DNA of 64,000 bases from Spirochaetota bacterium (lineage in GTDB: Bacteria; Spirochaetota; Brevinematia; Brevinematales; Brevinemataceae), in assembly GCA_030154445.1 (NCBI GenBank), contig JAGUQW010000011.1:62001-126000 (forward strand), given 5' to 3'. The translations under genes and the position numbers were made by a program. The notes beneath the pieces were generated by a model. It was given only the letters and a program-made list of their open reading frames with translations, searched no databases and was not told the DNA's origin. Each line of letters opens with the position of its first letter. Position 1 is the first letter of the stretch. Of the stretch, positions 32,776 to 40,233 are shown one piece after another.

Positions 32776-33690
32776 ATGACTTTTTTAGAATTAATTGAAC
32801 GCGTATTACAAGAAAGTGATATACCATTACATTATAAACAGATTTGGACTAATGCGGTTGATAAAGGCTATGATAAACAATTACCCATTCCGAATCAGGG
32901 AAGCCGTCTAACACCATGGGATACTATAGGAGCACGCTTATCTGTTGATAGAAAAAAACAAGATTCTATTTTTATAAAAACAGATAAAGGTTTTTTTTGG
33001 CTCAAATCTAAAATAACACCTGATAAAGACTTAGAGCAATTAGAAAAAAAGAGTGAACATGATTATGAAAAATCTATAGGTATTGAAAAAATAAAAGAAA
33101 AAGATCTTCATGTTATTCTTACTCAATATCTTTATAATCAATCAATCTATACCAAAACAATCAATGCTAGTACTAGCTCTTCCAAATTAGGAGAAATGAA
33201 ATGGGGTACTCCTGATATGGTTGGAGTGATATTTTCAGAATTTCTTCCAATACTCAAGAAAATATGTACACAATTAAATATCAATACGATAGAATTTTTT
33301 GCTTATGAATTAAAAGTAAAATTAAATTCTTCTAATTTAACAGAGTACTTTTTTCAAGCAGTGTCAAATTCATCATGGGCAAATGAAGCTTGGTTAGTAG
33401 CTTTAGATATTCAAGAAGATATTTCTGCTGAATTAGAAAGATTAAATCAATCTTTTGGTGTTGGAATATTGAAATTAGATCTTAATAATCCAGATAGTTC
33501 TAAAGTTCTTTATCCTGCGAAAAAAAGAAACTCTTTAGATCTGAATACAATGAATAAATTAATAAATAATAAGGATTTTGATAGTTTTTTACAGAATATA
33601 AGTAGTGTTATTACTGCCGATGATAAAGAAAAACGATTAGAAGAGTTGATTATATTAAAACAATTAGATACTTTTAGTACAAAAGAATAA
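32776..33690 (+). CDS. HARE-HTH protein with PD-(D/E)XK-like C-terminal domain
   Basis: 304 residues. Residues 1-78 are a HARE-type winged helix (TFLELIERVLQESDIPLHYK, then TPWDTIGARLSVD and FWLK), a domain found on restriction-like nucleases and chromatin proteins. The rest resembles the uncharacterised HrgA/COG2958 group: HVILTQYLYNQSIYTKTI, then KWGTPDMVGV with Asp147, FFAYELKVKL with Glu178 and Lys180, and NSSWANEAWLVA. The Asp...Glu-x-Lys arrangement points to an endonuclease fold. No methyltransferase is nearby. AAGGAG before the ATG. The gene sits directly upstream of tpiA. DNA cleavage is inferred. Confidence 0.8.
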   Translation: MTFLELIERVLQESDIPLHYKQIWTNAVDKGYDKQLPIPNQGSRLTPWDTIGARLSVDRKKQDSIFIKTDKGFFWLKSKITPDKDLEQLEKKSEHDYEKSIGIEKIKEKDLHVILTQYLYNQSIYTKTINASTSSSKLGEMKWGTPDMVGVIFSEFLPILKKICTQLNINTIEFFAYELKVKLNSSNLTEYFFQAVSNSSWANEAWLVALDIQEDISAELERLNQSFGVGILKLDLNNPDSSKVLYPAKKRNSLDLNTMNKLINNKDFDSFLQNISSVITADDKEKRLEELIILKQLDTFSTKE

Positions 33691-33738
33691 AAATTATTAA
33701 TATTATATAAAATGTGTCAATAGCACAAAGGAGAAAAT

Positions 33739-34518
33739 ATGAAATCATTAATGGCTGGAAATTGGAAAATGCATAAAACTATCGCTGAAGGGGTAGCATT
33801 TGTCAATGAATTAAAAAAACAACTGCAGGACAGACCTGAGCGTGGGGTACTTATATGTGTGCCAGCTACAATGTTGCATGCTGTTGCAGAAGCAGCTAAA
33901 GGATCTGCTATCATGGTAGGATCTGAAGATATGTATTTTGAAGACAAAGGTGCTTTTACTGGTGAAATTTCACCTTTAATGGTAAAAGATGCTGGAGCAA
34001 CAGTAACATTAGTAGGTCATTCTGAAAGACGCGTTATTTTTGGAGAAACAGATCTTGTAGTAAACAAAAAAATCAAAGCTGCACTAGCTCATGGTATTTT
34101 ACCTGTATTATGTGTTGGTGAAAGTTTGGAAGAGCGTGAAGCTGGAAAATTAGAACTTGTACTATCTACACAAATTAAAGGGGCTTTTGAAGGTATTTCT
34201 GCTGCCGATGCAAGTAAAATCGTTATTGCTTATGAACCTGTGTGGGCTATAGGAACTGGTAAAACAGCATCGCCTCAAGATGCTGATGATGCTCATGGAA
34301 TGGCTCGCATGATTGTTTCTAGTATTTATGGAAGTGATCTTGCTGACAATATGGCTATTCTTTATGGTGGATCTGTAAAAGCTGATAATGTTGATGAATT
34401 AATGGCTATGGAAAATATTAATGGTGCATTAGTTGGTGGTGCTTCTCTCGAAGTAGAAAGTTTTGCTCGTATTGCTAATTTTACTTGTGGTGGTAATTGT
34501 TCTTGCGCTAATAAATAA
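33739..34518 (+). CDS. tpiA: Triosephosphate isomerase with Cys-containing tail
   Basis: Interconverts dihydroxyacetone phosphate and glyceraldehyde-3-phosphate. Catalytic residues are visible: Asn and Lys in AGNWKMHKT, His in VGHSERR, Glu in AYEPVWAIGTG. The phosphate-binding ILYGGSVKADN and GALVGGASL follow. Length is 259 residues. It ends FTCGGNCSCANK rather than the usual few residues after the last helix. The CSC element recurs on Pgk. AAAGGAG precedes the ATG. It lies 48 bases after the HARE nuclease gene and has a strong terminator. Confidence 0.97.
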   Translation: MKSLMAGNWKMHKTIAEGVAFVNELKKQLQDRPERGVLICVPATMLHAVAEAAKGSAIMVGSEDMYFEDKGAFTGEISPLMVKDAGATVTLVGHSERRVIFGETDLVVNKKIKAALAHGILPVLCVGESLEEREAGKLELVLSTQIKGAFEGISAADASKIVIAYEPVWAIGTGKTASPQDADDAHGMARMIVSSIYGSDLADNMAILYGGSVKADNVDELMAMENINGALVGGASLEVESFARIANFTCGGNCSCANK

Positions 34519-34534
34519 TACATTATATAATAAA

Positions 34535-34570
34535 AAAAGACCCTAGTTTTATAATAAGCTAGGGTCTTTT
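34535..34570. terminator. Bidirectional terminator between tpiA and lipoprotein gene
   Basis: AAAAGACCCTAG and CTAGGGTCTTTT form a 12-bp stem usable on both strands. Confidence 0.9.
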
Positions 34571-34572
34571 AT

Positions 34573-35226
34573 TTATTTATATTTATACAAATAATTTTTT
34601 AAATTTCTTGGAAAATTATAAGATACAGTATACTGTTCTTTATCTATAATATTTTGATGAATCCATTTAGTTTTATCAAAACCACTACTACCAGAAGTAT
34701 CTTCAGTAGTTGCCAATAATACTGTCATCTCATCTTGTACAGTTTTAATTTTAGTATTATATGCGGTAGCAGAGCTATGATGTTTTGCAGCAACTAAGTT
34801 ATAGTAAATTTTGTTATTAGCGACTAATCCATATATAATAAAAAAATTATCATCTTGTATTTGTAATTCTGTAGGAGTATCTTTGATTATTTTATAATAG
34901 TATAAAGTACCTGATGGTATAAATTCATAAGATTGATCATATCTAGTATTTTGAAGAAATCTATTATCTTTATCTAGAAGAAAAACACTAAAAGAGTAAT
35001 TCTTACCATTTAGTGTTTTCCAAACAGTTTTATTTAATTTTTCAGATAAATTTTTTGTAGCAGATTTGAGAACAGGCAAGCCTACATGATTTTTGTTAAA
35101 GTGCTTTGTAACTGAATTTTTTTGTGAAGTACTTGGATCTTGGGGTGAAGTACTTGGATCTTTGGAATTTGAAGATGACATACTACAAGCACTTGTAAAC
35201 AATATAAATATTAATATATTTCTCAT
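34573..35226 (-). CDS. Lipoprotein of the window's LxxTxW family
   Basis: 217-residue predicted lipoprotein: signal peptide MRNILIFILFTSAC with Cys14 lipidated. A Ser/Pro/Asp linker with a duplicated DPSTSPQ/DPSTSQK unit follows. The beta-rich part starts KLNKTVWKTLNGKNYSF, sharing L-x-x-T-x-W with the lipoproteins at 18445 and 24528. A second such site may occur near FDKTKWIHQN. Function unknown. It has a promoter at 35250-35278, GAGGA before the ATG, and terminates at the hairpin shared with tpiA. Confidence 0.75.
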   Translation of the reverse strand: MRNILIFILFTSACSMSSSNSKDPSTSPQDPSTSQKNSVTKHFNKNHVGLPVLKSATKNLSEKLNKTVWKTLNGKNYSFSVFLLDKDNRFLQNTRYDQSYEFIPSGTLYYYKIIKDTPTELQIQDDNFFIIYGLVANNKIYYNLVAAKHHSSATAYNTKIKTVQDEMTVLLATTEDTSGSSGFDKTKWIHQNIIDKEQYTVSYNFPRNLKNYLYKYK

Positions 35227-35249
35227 ATCTTATCCTCACTTTTTTATTT

Positions 35250-35278
35250 ATTATAATGTATAATTGTTGTTAATTCAA
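35250..35278 (-). promoter_or_regulatory. Sigma-70 promoter for lipoprotein gene at 35226
   Basis: On the minus strand, TTGAAT, 17 bases, TATAAT, 23 bases before the start codon. Confidence 0.7.
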
Positions 35279-35301
35279 TACCATAGATTTATTTTTCACT
35301 A

Positions 35302-35338
35302 AAAAAACACCCTATACAATACGAACAGGGTGTTTTTT
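35302..35338. terminator. Terminator after pnp
   Basis: AAAAAACACCCT and AGGGTGTTTTTT form a 12-bp stem around a 13-base loop. It lies just after the pnp stop, with the lipoprotein promoter downstream of it. Confidence 0.88.
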
Positions 35339-35353
35339 CTATTAAATTTATAA

Positions 35354-37597
35354 TTAAAATCCAGAATCTGGAGTATGACCTTTTGAAGAATCATCACGAT
35401 CGTTTTTGTAGCTACGATCTCCTTTGTATCCACCACGATCTCCACCGCCATTGTATCCACCACGATCTCCACCACGGTCTCCAAAATTACGACGCTCACG
35501 ACGAGGTTCTTCAACATCTTTGTTTATTTGATAAACATTAATACGTTTTTTCTCATCTACATTTTTGAAGAATACAGTAATATTATCTCCAATTTCTAAA
35601 GAATGAAGATCTGCTTCCATTTTTGATATATGAAGAAGAGCTTGAGTTCCTGGTAATATTTCTAAAAATACACCAAATGCTTCTTTACGAGTAATAGGAC
35701 CTGTGATAGCTTCGTCTGGATTAAAACCTTTTGTTAAGCGTTCAATAACTTTCATATTAGCTTCAATTTGATCTAGATCGTTTCCAGAAATTGTAACAGT
35801 ACCATTATCATCGATATTGATTTCTGTATCAAACTCTACCATCATTTTTTTGATTACACGACCACCAGAACCGATAACATTTCCGATTTGATCTGTCTCA
35901 ATAGACATTTTTTGTACTTTAGGTGCTGAATTAGACACAGTTGACCTTCCTTCTATAATTGTTTTTTCCATAATTTTTAATATATGCATTCTTCCTTCTT
36001 TGGCTTGAGAAAGAGCTTTTTTCATAATTTCTTCTGGTATTCCAGCTGTTTTAAGATCCATTTGAATTGCTGTAATTCCGTGTACAGAACCAGCTACTTT
36101 GAAATCCATATCTCCATGATGGTCTTCTAACCCTTGAATATCAGAAAGAACAGTGTAATCATTAGTGCTTTTATCCCATACGAGACCCATAGCGATACCA
36201 GCTACAGGAGCTTTTAGAGGAACGCCAGCAGCCATCATAGACAAAGATCCTGAACAGACAGATGCCATAGATGATGATCCATTAGATTCTGTAATTTCTG
36301 ATACAAAACGAATAGTGTAAGGAAACACATTAGAGTCTGGAAGAACAGCTACAAGAGCTCTTTCTGCAAGATATCCATGTCCGATCTCACGGCGTGATAA
36401 TCCACCAAGACGCTTCACTTCACCTACAGAATATGGTGGAAAGTTATAATGAAGGAAAAAACGCTTGGAATATACTGCTTTGTTTTCTACAGAATCAATA
36501 AGCAATTCATCTTTTGGCATACCGAGAGTAACCACACCTAAACTTTGTGTTTGACCACGCGTAAATAATGCAGAGCCGTGGAGTCCTTTGAAAAGATCCA
36601 ACTCTATGTTAATAGGACGAATTTCTGTAAGCTTACGACCATCAGTACGAACTTTTTCAATAAGAATTTGATGCCGAATAATTTCGACTTCCCAATTTTC
36701 AAGCATATGTTTTAATTCTCTATGAGCTTCATGGTCTTTGTCAATTTGAAAATGAGCAAAAGTATTTGTAAATACATTCTTAAGATTAGAAGATCGACGA
36801 TGTTTGTCATTTTCATTAGAGATTTCTTTAATTTTATTATAAGCAAATTCTTTAAATGCTTTTTTCTGCTCTTCTGTGAATTTAGATTCTGGAACTATTA
36901 CTTCTAATTTGGTAGGATTTACTAGTTTTGCAAATTCTTCTATCATAATAATTTGTTCAAGGATTGATTTTTGAGCGATGTTTAATGCTTCAAGAATAAT
37001 TTCTTCTGAAACTTCATCACCGCCACCCTCAACCATACAAACACCAGCTCTAGTTCCACCAACAAGCATATCTAGTTTGGAAGCTTTAATATTTTCTAAA
37101 CTAGGATTGATTTTGAATCCCCAATCTGGATGCCAAGCAATTTTTACACCACTAGTTAGTTCTTGTAAAGGTATTGGTGAGATCGCAAGAGCTGCTGCTG
37201 CTCCTAAAATACCCATTCCCTCTGTAGTATAAGTAAGATCAGAATCAATAAGTGTTACAATTATTTGAACTTCATTTCTAAAACCTGCAGGGAATAAAGG
37301 TCGGATAGGCCTGTCTATTTGTCTAGCCATTAGAGTAGAATTATCAGAAGGTTTTGCTTCACGACGGAAGAATCCACCAGGAATACGCCCTACAGAGTAA
37401 AATTTCTCTTGAAAATGTACAGTTAATGGAAAGAAATCACCATCTGTTGGATCTGAAGAAGAGCATACGGTAACTAACATAGCATTACCTGCATATCTTA
37501 CAATTACTCCACCACCAGCTTGACGAGCAATTTTTCCTGTTTCGAGAGAGATTTCATGTTCTCCGATTTTACGGGAAATAGTTTTGATATTAAACAA
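35354..37597 (-). CDS. pnp: Polyribonucleotide nucleotidyltransferase with Gly/Arg-rich tail
   Basis: Phosphorolytic 3'-5' exoribonuclease of mRNA decay. The 747 residues run: first RNase PH domain (GKIARQAGGGVIVRY, FFRREAKPSDN), helical linker, second RNase PH domain (RTDGRKLTEIRPI, LFTRGQTQSL, and the active-site DMDFKVAGSVHGITA), KH domain (IGNVIGSGGRVIKKM) and S1 domain (TRKEAFGVFLEI). The last ~45 residues are a Gly/Arg/Asp-rich tail (DRGGDRGGYNGG) like an RGG box. Translation appears to start at TTG (37597) with AGGAG seven bases upstream. A 19-bp palindrome sits in the 5' leader. It is separated from rpsO, its usual neighbour. Confidence 0.97.
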   Translation of the reverse strand: MFNIKTISRKIGEHEISLETGKIARQAGGGVIVRYAGNAMLVTVCSSSDPTDGDFFPLTVHFQEKFYSVGRIPGGFFRREAKPSDNSTLMARQIDRPIRPLFPAGFRNEVQIIVTLIDSDLTYTTEGMGILGAAAALAISPIPLQELTSGVKIAWHPDWGFKINPSLENIKASKLDMLVGGTRAGVCMVEGGGDEVSEEIILEALNIAQKSILEQIIMIEEFAKLVNPTKLEVIVPESKFTEEQKKAFKEFAYNKIKEISNENDKHRRSSNLKNVFTNTFAHFQIDKDHEAHRELKHMLENWEVEIIRHQILIEKVRTDGRKLTEIRPINIELDLFKGLHGSALFTRGQTQSLGVVTLGMPKDELLIDSVENKAVYSKRFFLHYNFPPYSVGEVKRLGGLSRREIGHGYLAERALVAVLPDSNVFPYTIRFVSEITESNGSSSMASVCSGSLSMMAAGVPLKAPVAGIAMGLVWDKSTNDYTVLSDIQGLEDHHGDMDFKVAGSVHGITAIQMDLKTAGIPEEIMKKALSQAKEGRMHILKIMEKTIIEGRSTVSNSAPKVQKMSIETDQIGNVIGSGGRVIKKMMVEFDTEINIDDNGTVTISGNDLDQIEANMKVIERLTKGFNPDEAITGPITRKEAFGVFLEILPGTQALLHISKMEADLHSLEIGDNITVFFKNVDEKKRINVYQINKDVEEPRRERRNFGDRGGDRGGYNGGGDRGGYKGDRSYKNDRDDSSKGHTPDSGF
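35424..35473 (-). repeat. Direct repeats encoding the PNPase Gly/Arg tail
   Basis: Two identical 23-bp copies (35424-35446 and 35451-35473) encode the repeated GGDRGGY segments near the pnp 3' end. The copies are 27 bp apart start to start, in frame. Confidence 0.85.
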
Positions 37598-37622
37598 TCA
37601 AATACTCCTGTAAATAGTTTTA

Positions 37623-37641
37623 TTGTTATTTGAAATAACAA
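37623..37641. promoter_or_regulatory. 19-bp perfect palindrome in pnp leader
   Basis: TTGTTATTT, a central G, then AAATAACAA, about 26 bases upstream of the pnp TTG start. It could be an operator or an RNA hairpin. Pnp leaders are known sites of autoregulation in other bacteria, but nothing here proves this. Confidence 0.5.
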
Positions 37642-37718
37642 ATAATATCTGATTTAAATAACTGTTTTATAAAAGATTTATTAAATTAGATTTTTTTGTA
37701 ATATTCGTAATATATATT

Positions 37719-37752
37719 AATATATTAAAATGATTTATTATTTTAATATATT
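37719..37752. repeat. AT-only inverted repeat in pnp/DUF969 spacer
   Basis: Two 13-bp arms (AATATATTAAAAT and its complement) around an 8-base loop. The 37598-37890 spacer otherwise holds the pnp leader palindrome and the DUF969 promoter; no gene is seen in it. The hairpin may be an AT-rich terminator or simply composition. Confidence 0.4.
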
Positions 37753-37834
37753 TTTAATATTTTTGCAATATATTTACAAGTTATTAATCGTAATATTAAT
37801 AACTGATATTATTACTGCCTATTATTTGCCATAA

Positions 37835-37863
37835 TTGACATAAATTTACGCATCTGTTATACT
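37835..37863 (+). promoter_or_regulatory. Near-perfect sigma-70 promoter for DUF969-DUF979-pcp operon
   Basis: Consensus TTGACA, 17 bases, TATACT, 27 bases before the ATG. Best promoter match in the window. Confidence 0.8.
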
Positions 37864-37890
37864 GATAATTATACAAAAGGAGTTAATTTC

Positions 37891-38547
37891 ATGATAAAAC
37901 TTATTGGTGTATTAATAATCTTAATCGGATCTATTCTTAAATTAGATATAATAGCTGTTGTTATTTTAGCTGGTGTTATTACAGGTTTAGTCTCAGGATT
38001 AAATATTACAGAATTACTTACGATTTTGGGAGAATCATTTTTTAATACAAGATATATGTCTATTTTTCTTTTCACGCTTCCTGTTTTAGGAGTTTTAGAA
38101 AAAAATGGATTAAAAAATACAGCTACTCGATTAATTACAAAGATTAAAACGGCAACAACAGATAATATCCTTAATTTTTATACTTTTGCTCGTATTACAA
38201 TGACTATGTTTGGTATTCGATTGGGAGGGCATATTCAATTTGTTAGACCTATTTTGTACCCTATGTTAGAAAGTGTTGCTAATAAACAGCATGATTTATC
38301 ACAAGATAAAGAAGATACACTAAAAGCAATGGCTTGTGCTGTTGATAACTATGCTAATTTTTTTGGTCAAAATGTTTTTATTGCTAATGCTGGGGTGTTG
38401 TTAATTGTTGGTACTTTACAAGAAATGGGTATACCTGTTCTTAATGTCGATGTAGCTAAAGTATCATTTTATATAGCGTTTTCAGTTATTTTGTTAACTC
38501 CTCTTCAAACGATGATGGTCAAAAAATATTTACAAAGGAAAGACTAA
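37891..38547 (+). CDS. DUF969 family membrane protein
   Basis: 218-residue integral membrane protein with about five to six hydrophobic helices (LIGVLIILIGSILKL, IIAVVILAGVITGLVSG, MSIFLFTLPVLGVLEKNG, VLLIVGTLQEMG). Polar conserved-looking loops are RITMTMFGIRLGGHIQFVRP and CAVDNYANFFGQNVF, characteristic of DUF969. It overlaps DUF979 by one base (TAATG), so the two are co-translated and probably form one transporter. The pair commonly neighbours pyrrolidone-carboxylate peptidase or 5-oxoprolinase genes, and I recall it being proposed as a 5-oxoproline transporter; that role is inference here. AAAGGAG precedes the ATG. Confidence 0.88.
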   Translation: MIKLIGVLIILIGSILKLDIIAVVILAGVITGLVSGLNITELLTILGESFFNTRYMSIFLFTLPVLGVLEKNGLKNTATRLITKIKTATTDNILNFYTFARITMTMFGIRLGGHIQFVRPILYPMLESVANKQHDLSQDKEDTLKAMACAVDNYANFFGQNVFIANAGVLLIVGTLQEMGIPVLNVDVAKVSFYIAFSVILLTPLQTMMVKKYLQRKD

Positions 38548-39464
38548 TGCAATCAATAATTTTAGAAATAATGTATATTTTTGGTGGTGGTGTAGCTCTT
38601 AGTACTGGATTTTATGCCTTGAAAGACAAAGATAATACAGCTCGTGTTGGAACAACAATCTTTTGGTTATTATTTGGTACTATATTTGTAGTAGGTAAAT
38701 ATATCCCCTCTTTAGTTATTGGTATTTTTGTGTTAATTATGGGATTTCTAACAGCTACAAAACAAGTTAAAATGTCTGTAATGTCAGATTCTTCAGCAGA
38801 ATATAAACAATTAAAAAGCTTAGAAGTAGGTAATAATATTTGGATTCCTACTTTATGTATAGGTGTGGGAGCTATAATACTAGCTTCGTTCGAAAATATA
38901 GGTGGTTTAGCTGGTTTAGGGATAAGCTCTCTTGTAGCATTTTTAATAGCTATATATCTTACTAAAGATTCTATAAAAACAGGTTATTTTCATGATGCTC
39001 CAAGACTCCTTCATGGAATGGGAGCAGCTGTTATTTTACCACAATTATTAGGATCTTTGGGTGCTATTTTTTCAAAGGTAGGTGTTGGTGATGTAGTAGC
39101 AAATCTTATGTCTGGTCTTGTTCCTATTGGTAATCACTTACTTGGAGTTGTTTTGTATTGTGTTTCTATGGTACTGTTTACTATAATTATGGGTAATGGA
39201 TTTGCAGCCTTTGCAGTGATTACTGCAGGTATAGGAATACCATTTGTAATCAATCAAGGTGGTGACCCAGCAGTTGTAGGGGCTTTAGGATTGACTGCAG
39301 GTTATTGTGGTACTTTGATGACACCTATGGCAGCTAATTTTAATGTGGTTCCAATTTCTATTCTGGAAATAAAAGATAAATATAAAATTATTAAAATTCA
39401 ATTTCCATTCGCATTAATATTACTATGTTTGCATATTGTATTGATGTATTTTTTAGCATTTTAA
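38547..39464 (+). CDS. DUF979 family membrane protein
   Basis: 305-residue integral membrane protein with roughly nine to ten transmembrane helices, for example IWIPTLCIGVGAIILASF, LAGLGISSLVAFLIAIYL and IKIQFPFALILLCLHIVLMY. A glycine-rich core reads GNGFAAFAVITAGIG followed by GYCGTLMTPMAANFN, typical of the family. It is the second gene of the promoter-37835 operon and probable partner of DUF969. Context with pcp suggests movement of 5-oxoproline or pyroglutamyl peptides across the inner membrane. Confidence 0.88.
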   Translation: MQSIILEIMYIFGGGVALSTGFYALKDKDNTARVGTTIFWLLFGTIFVVGKYIPSLVIGIFVLIMGFLTATKQVKMSVMSDSSAEYKQLKSLEVGNNIWIPTLCIGVGAIILASFENIGGLAGLGISSLVAFLIAIYLTKDSIKTGYFHDAPRLLHGMGAAVILPQLLGSLGAIFSKVGVGDVVANLMSGLVPIGNHLLGVVLYCVSMVLFTIIMGNGFAAFAVITAGIGIPFVINQGGDPAVVGALGLTAGYCGTLMTPMAANFNVVPISILEIKDKYKIIKIQFPFALILLCLHIVLMYFLAF

Positions 39465-39474
39465 GAGGTATTTA

Positions 39475-40116
39475 ATGAAAGTTTTAGTTACGGGTTTTGA
39501 CCCTTTTGGAAAAGATATTATTAATCCAGCTTGGGAAGCTGTAAAAGTACTTCCTAAAAAAATTGGTATAATTGATATAGTTACAGCTCAAATACCAACA
39601 ATTTTTAAAGAGTCTATTGATTGTTTATTAGAGTTGGCAAAAAATGAAAAACCAGATGTAATTCTTTGTGTAGGGCAAGCTGGTGGTCGTTCTGATCTAA
39701 CTATAGAAAGAATAGGGATTAATATTGATGATGCTCGTATTCCTGATAATAAAAACAATCAACCCATTGATATGCCTATTTATAAAGATGGATCAAATGC
39801 TTATTTTGTAAAATTACCTATTAAAAGTATGATGCAAAAAACAAGAGATGCTGAAATTCCTTGTTCTATTTCTAATACTGCAGGTACTTTTGTTTGTAAT
39901 CATATTTTATATGCTTTATTATATCATATTGAAAAATCAAATATTGCTAAAGCTGGTGGATTTGTACATGTTCCTTATTTTCCATCTCAAGTTATTCTCA
40001 AACCAGGACAAGCATCAATGAGTACAGAGACTATTATCAATGGTTTGATAGCAATGATTAGTGCTATTGATTTAACAGAAAAAGATAGTGCCATCAATGC
40101 TGGTACAGAGCATTAA
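39475..40116 (+). CDS. pcp: Pyrrolidone-carboxylate peptidase
   Basis: Removes N-terminal pyroglutamate (5-oxoproline) from peptides. The 213-residue cysteine peptidase shows the catalytic triad in family motifs: Glu79 in TIERIGIN, Cys141 in GTFVCNHILY and His165 in GGFVHVPY, plus the N-terminal VTGFDPFG. It is the last gene of the DUF969-DUF979-pcp operon, 10 bases after DUF979. Together they form a small pyroglutamate-handling module. No 5-oxoprolinase (pxpABC) gene lies in the window. A strong terminator follows. Confidence 0.96.
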   Translation: MKVLVTGFDPFGKDIINPAWEAVKVLPKKIGIIDIVTAQIPTIFKESIDCLLELAKNEKPDVILCVGQAGGRSDLTIERIGINIDDARIPDNKNNQPIDMPIYKDGSNAYFVKLPIKSMMQKTRDAEIPCSISNTAGTFVCNHILYALLYHIEKSNIAKAGGFVHVPYFPSQVILKPGQASMSTETIINGLIAMISAIDLTEKDSAINAGTEH

Positions 40117-40142
40117 ATAATATACTATATACAACAAAAATA

Positions 40143-40184
40143 ACCCTCGCTCTTGAATTAAAGAGCGGGGGTGTTTTTATAGAT
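40143..40184 (+). terminator. Terminator after pcp
   Basis: CCCTCGCTCTT pairs with AAGAGCGGGGG (one T-G pair), followed by GTGTTTTTA. The stem is unusually GC-rich for this DNA. Confidence 0.85.
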
Positions 40185-40233
40185 TTATAACTATGCCATT
40201 AGTATGGTGTGATTAATGATAAAAGGAATTAAC

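Noticed and set aside
32735-32779. 14-codon frame just before the HARE nuclease gene, overlapping its ATG
   Set aside because: No ribosome site, composition like the spacer, and no attenuator-like structure; likely chance.
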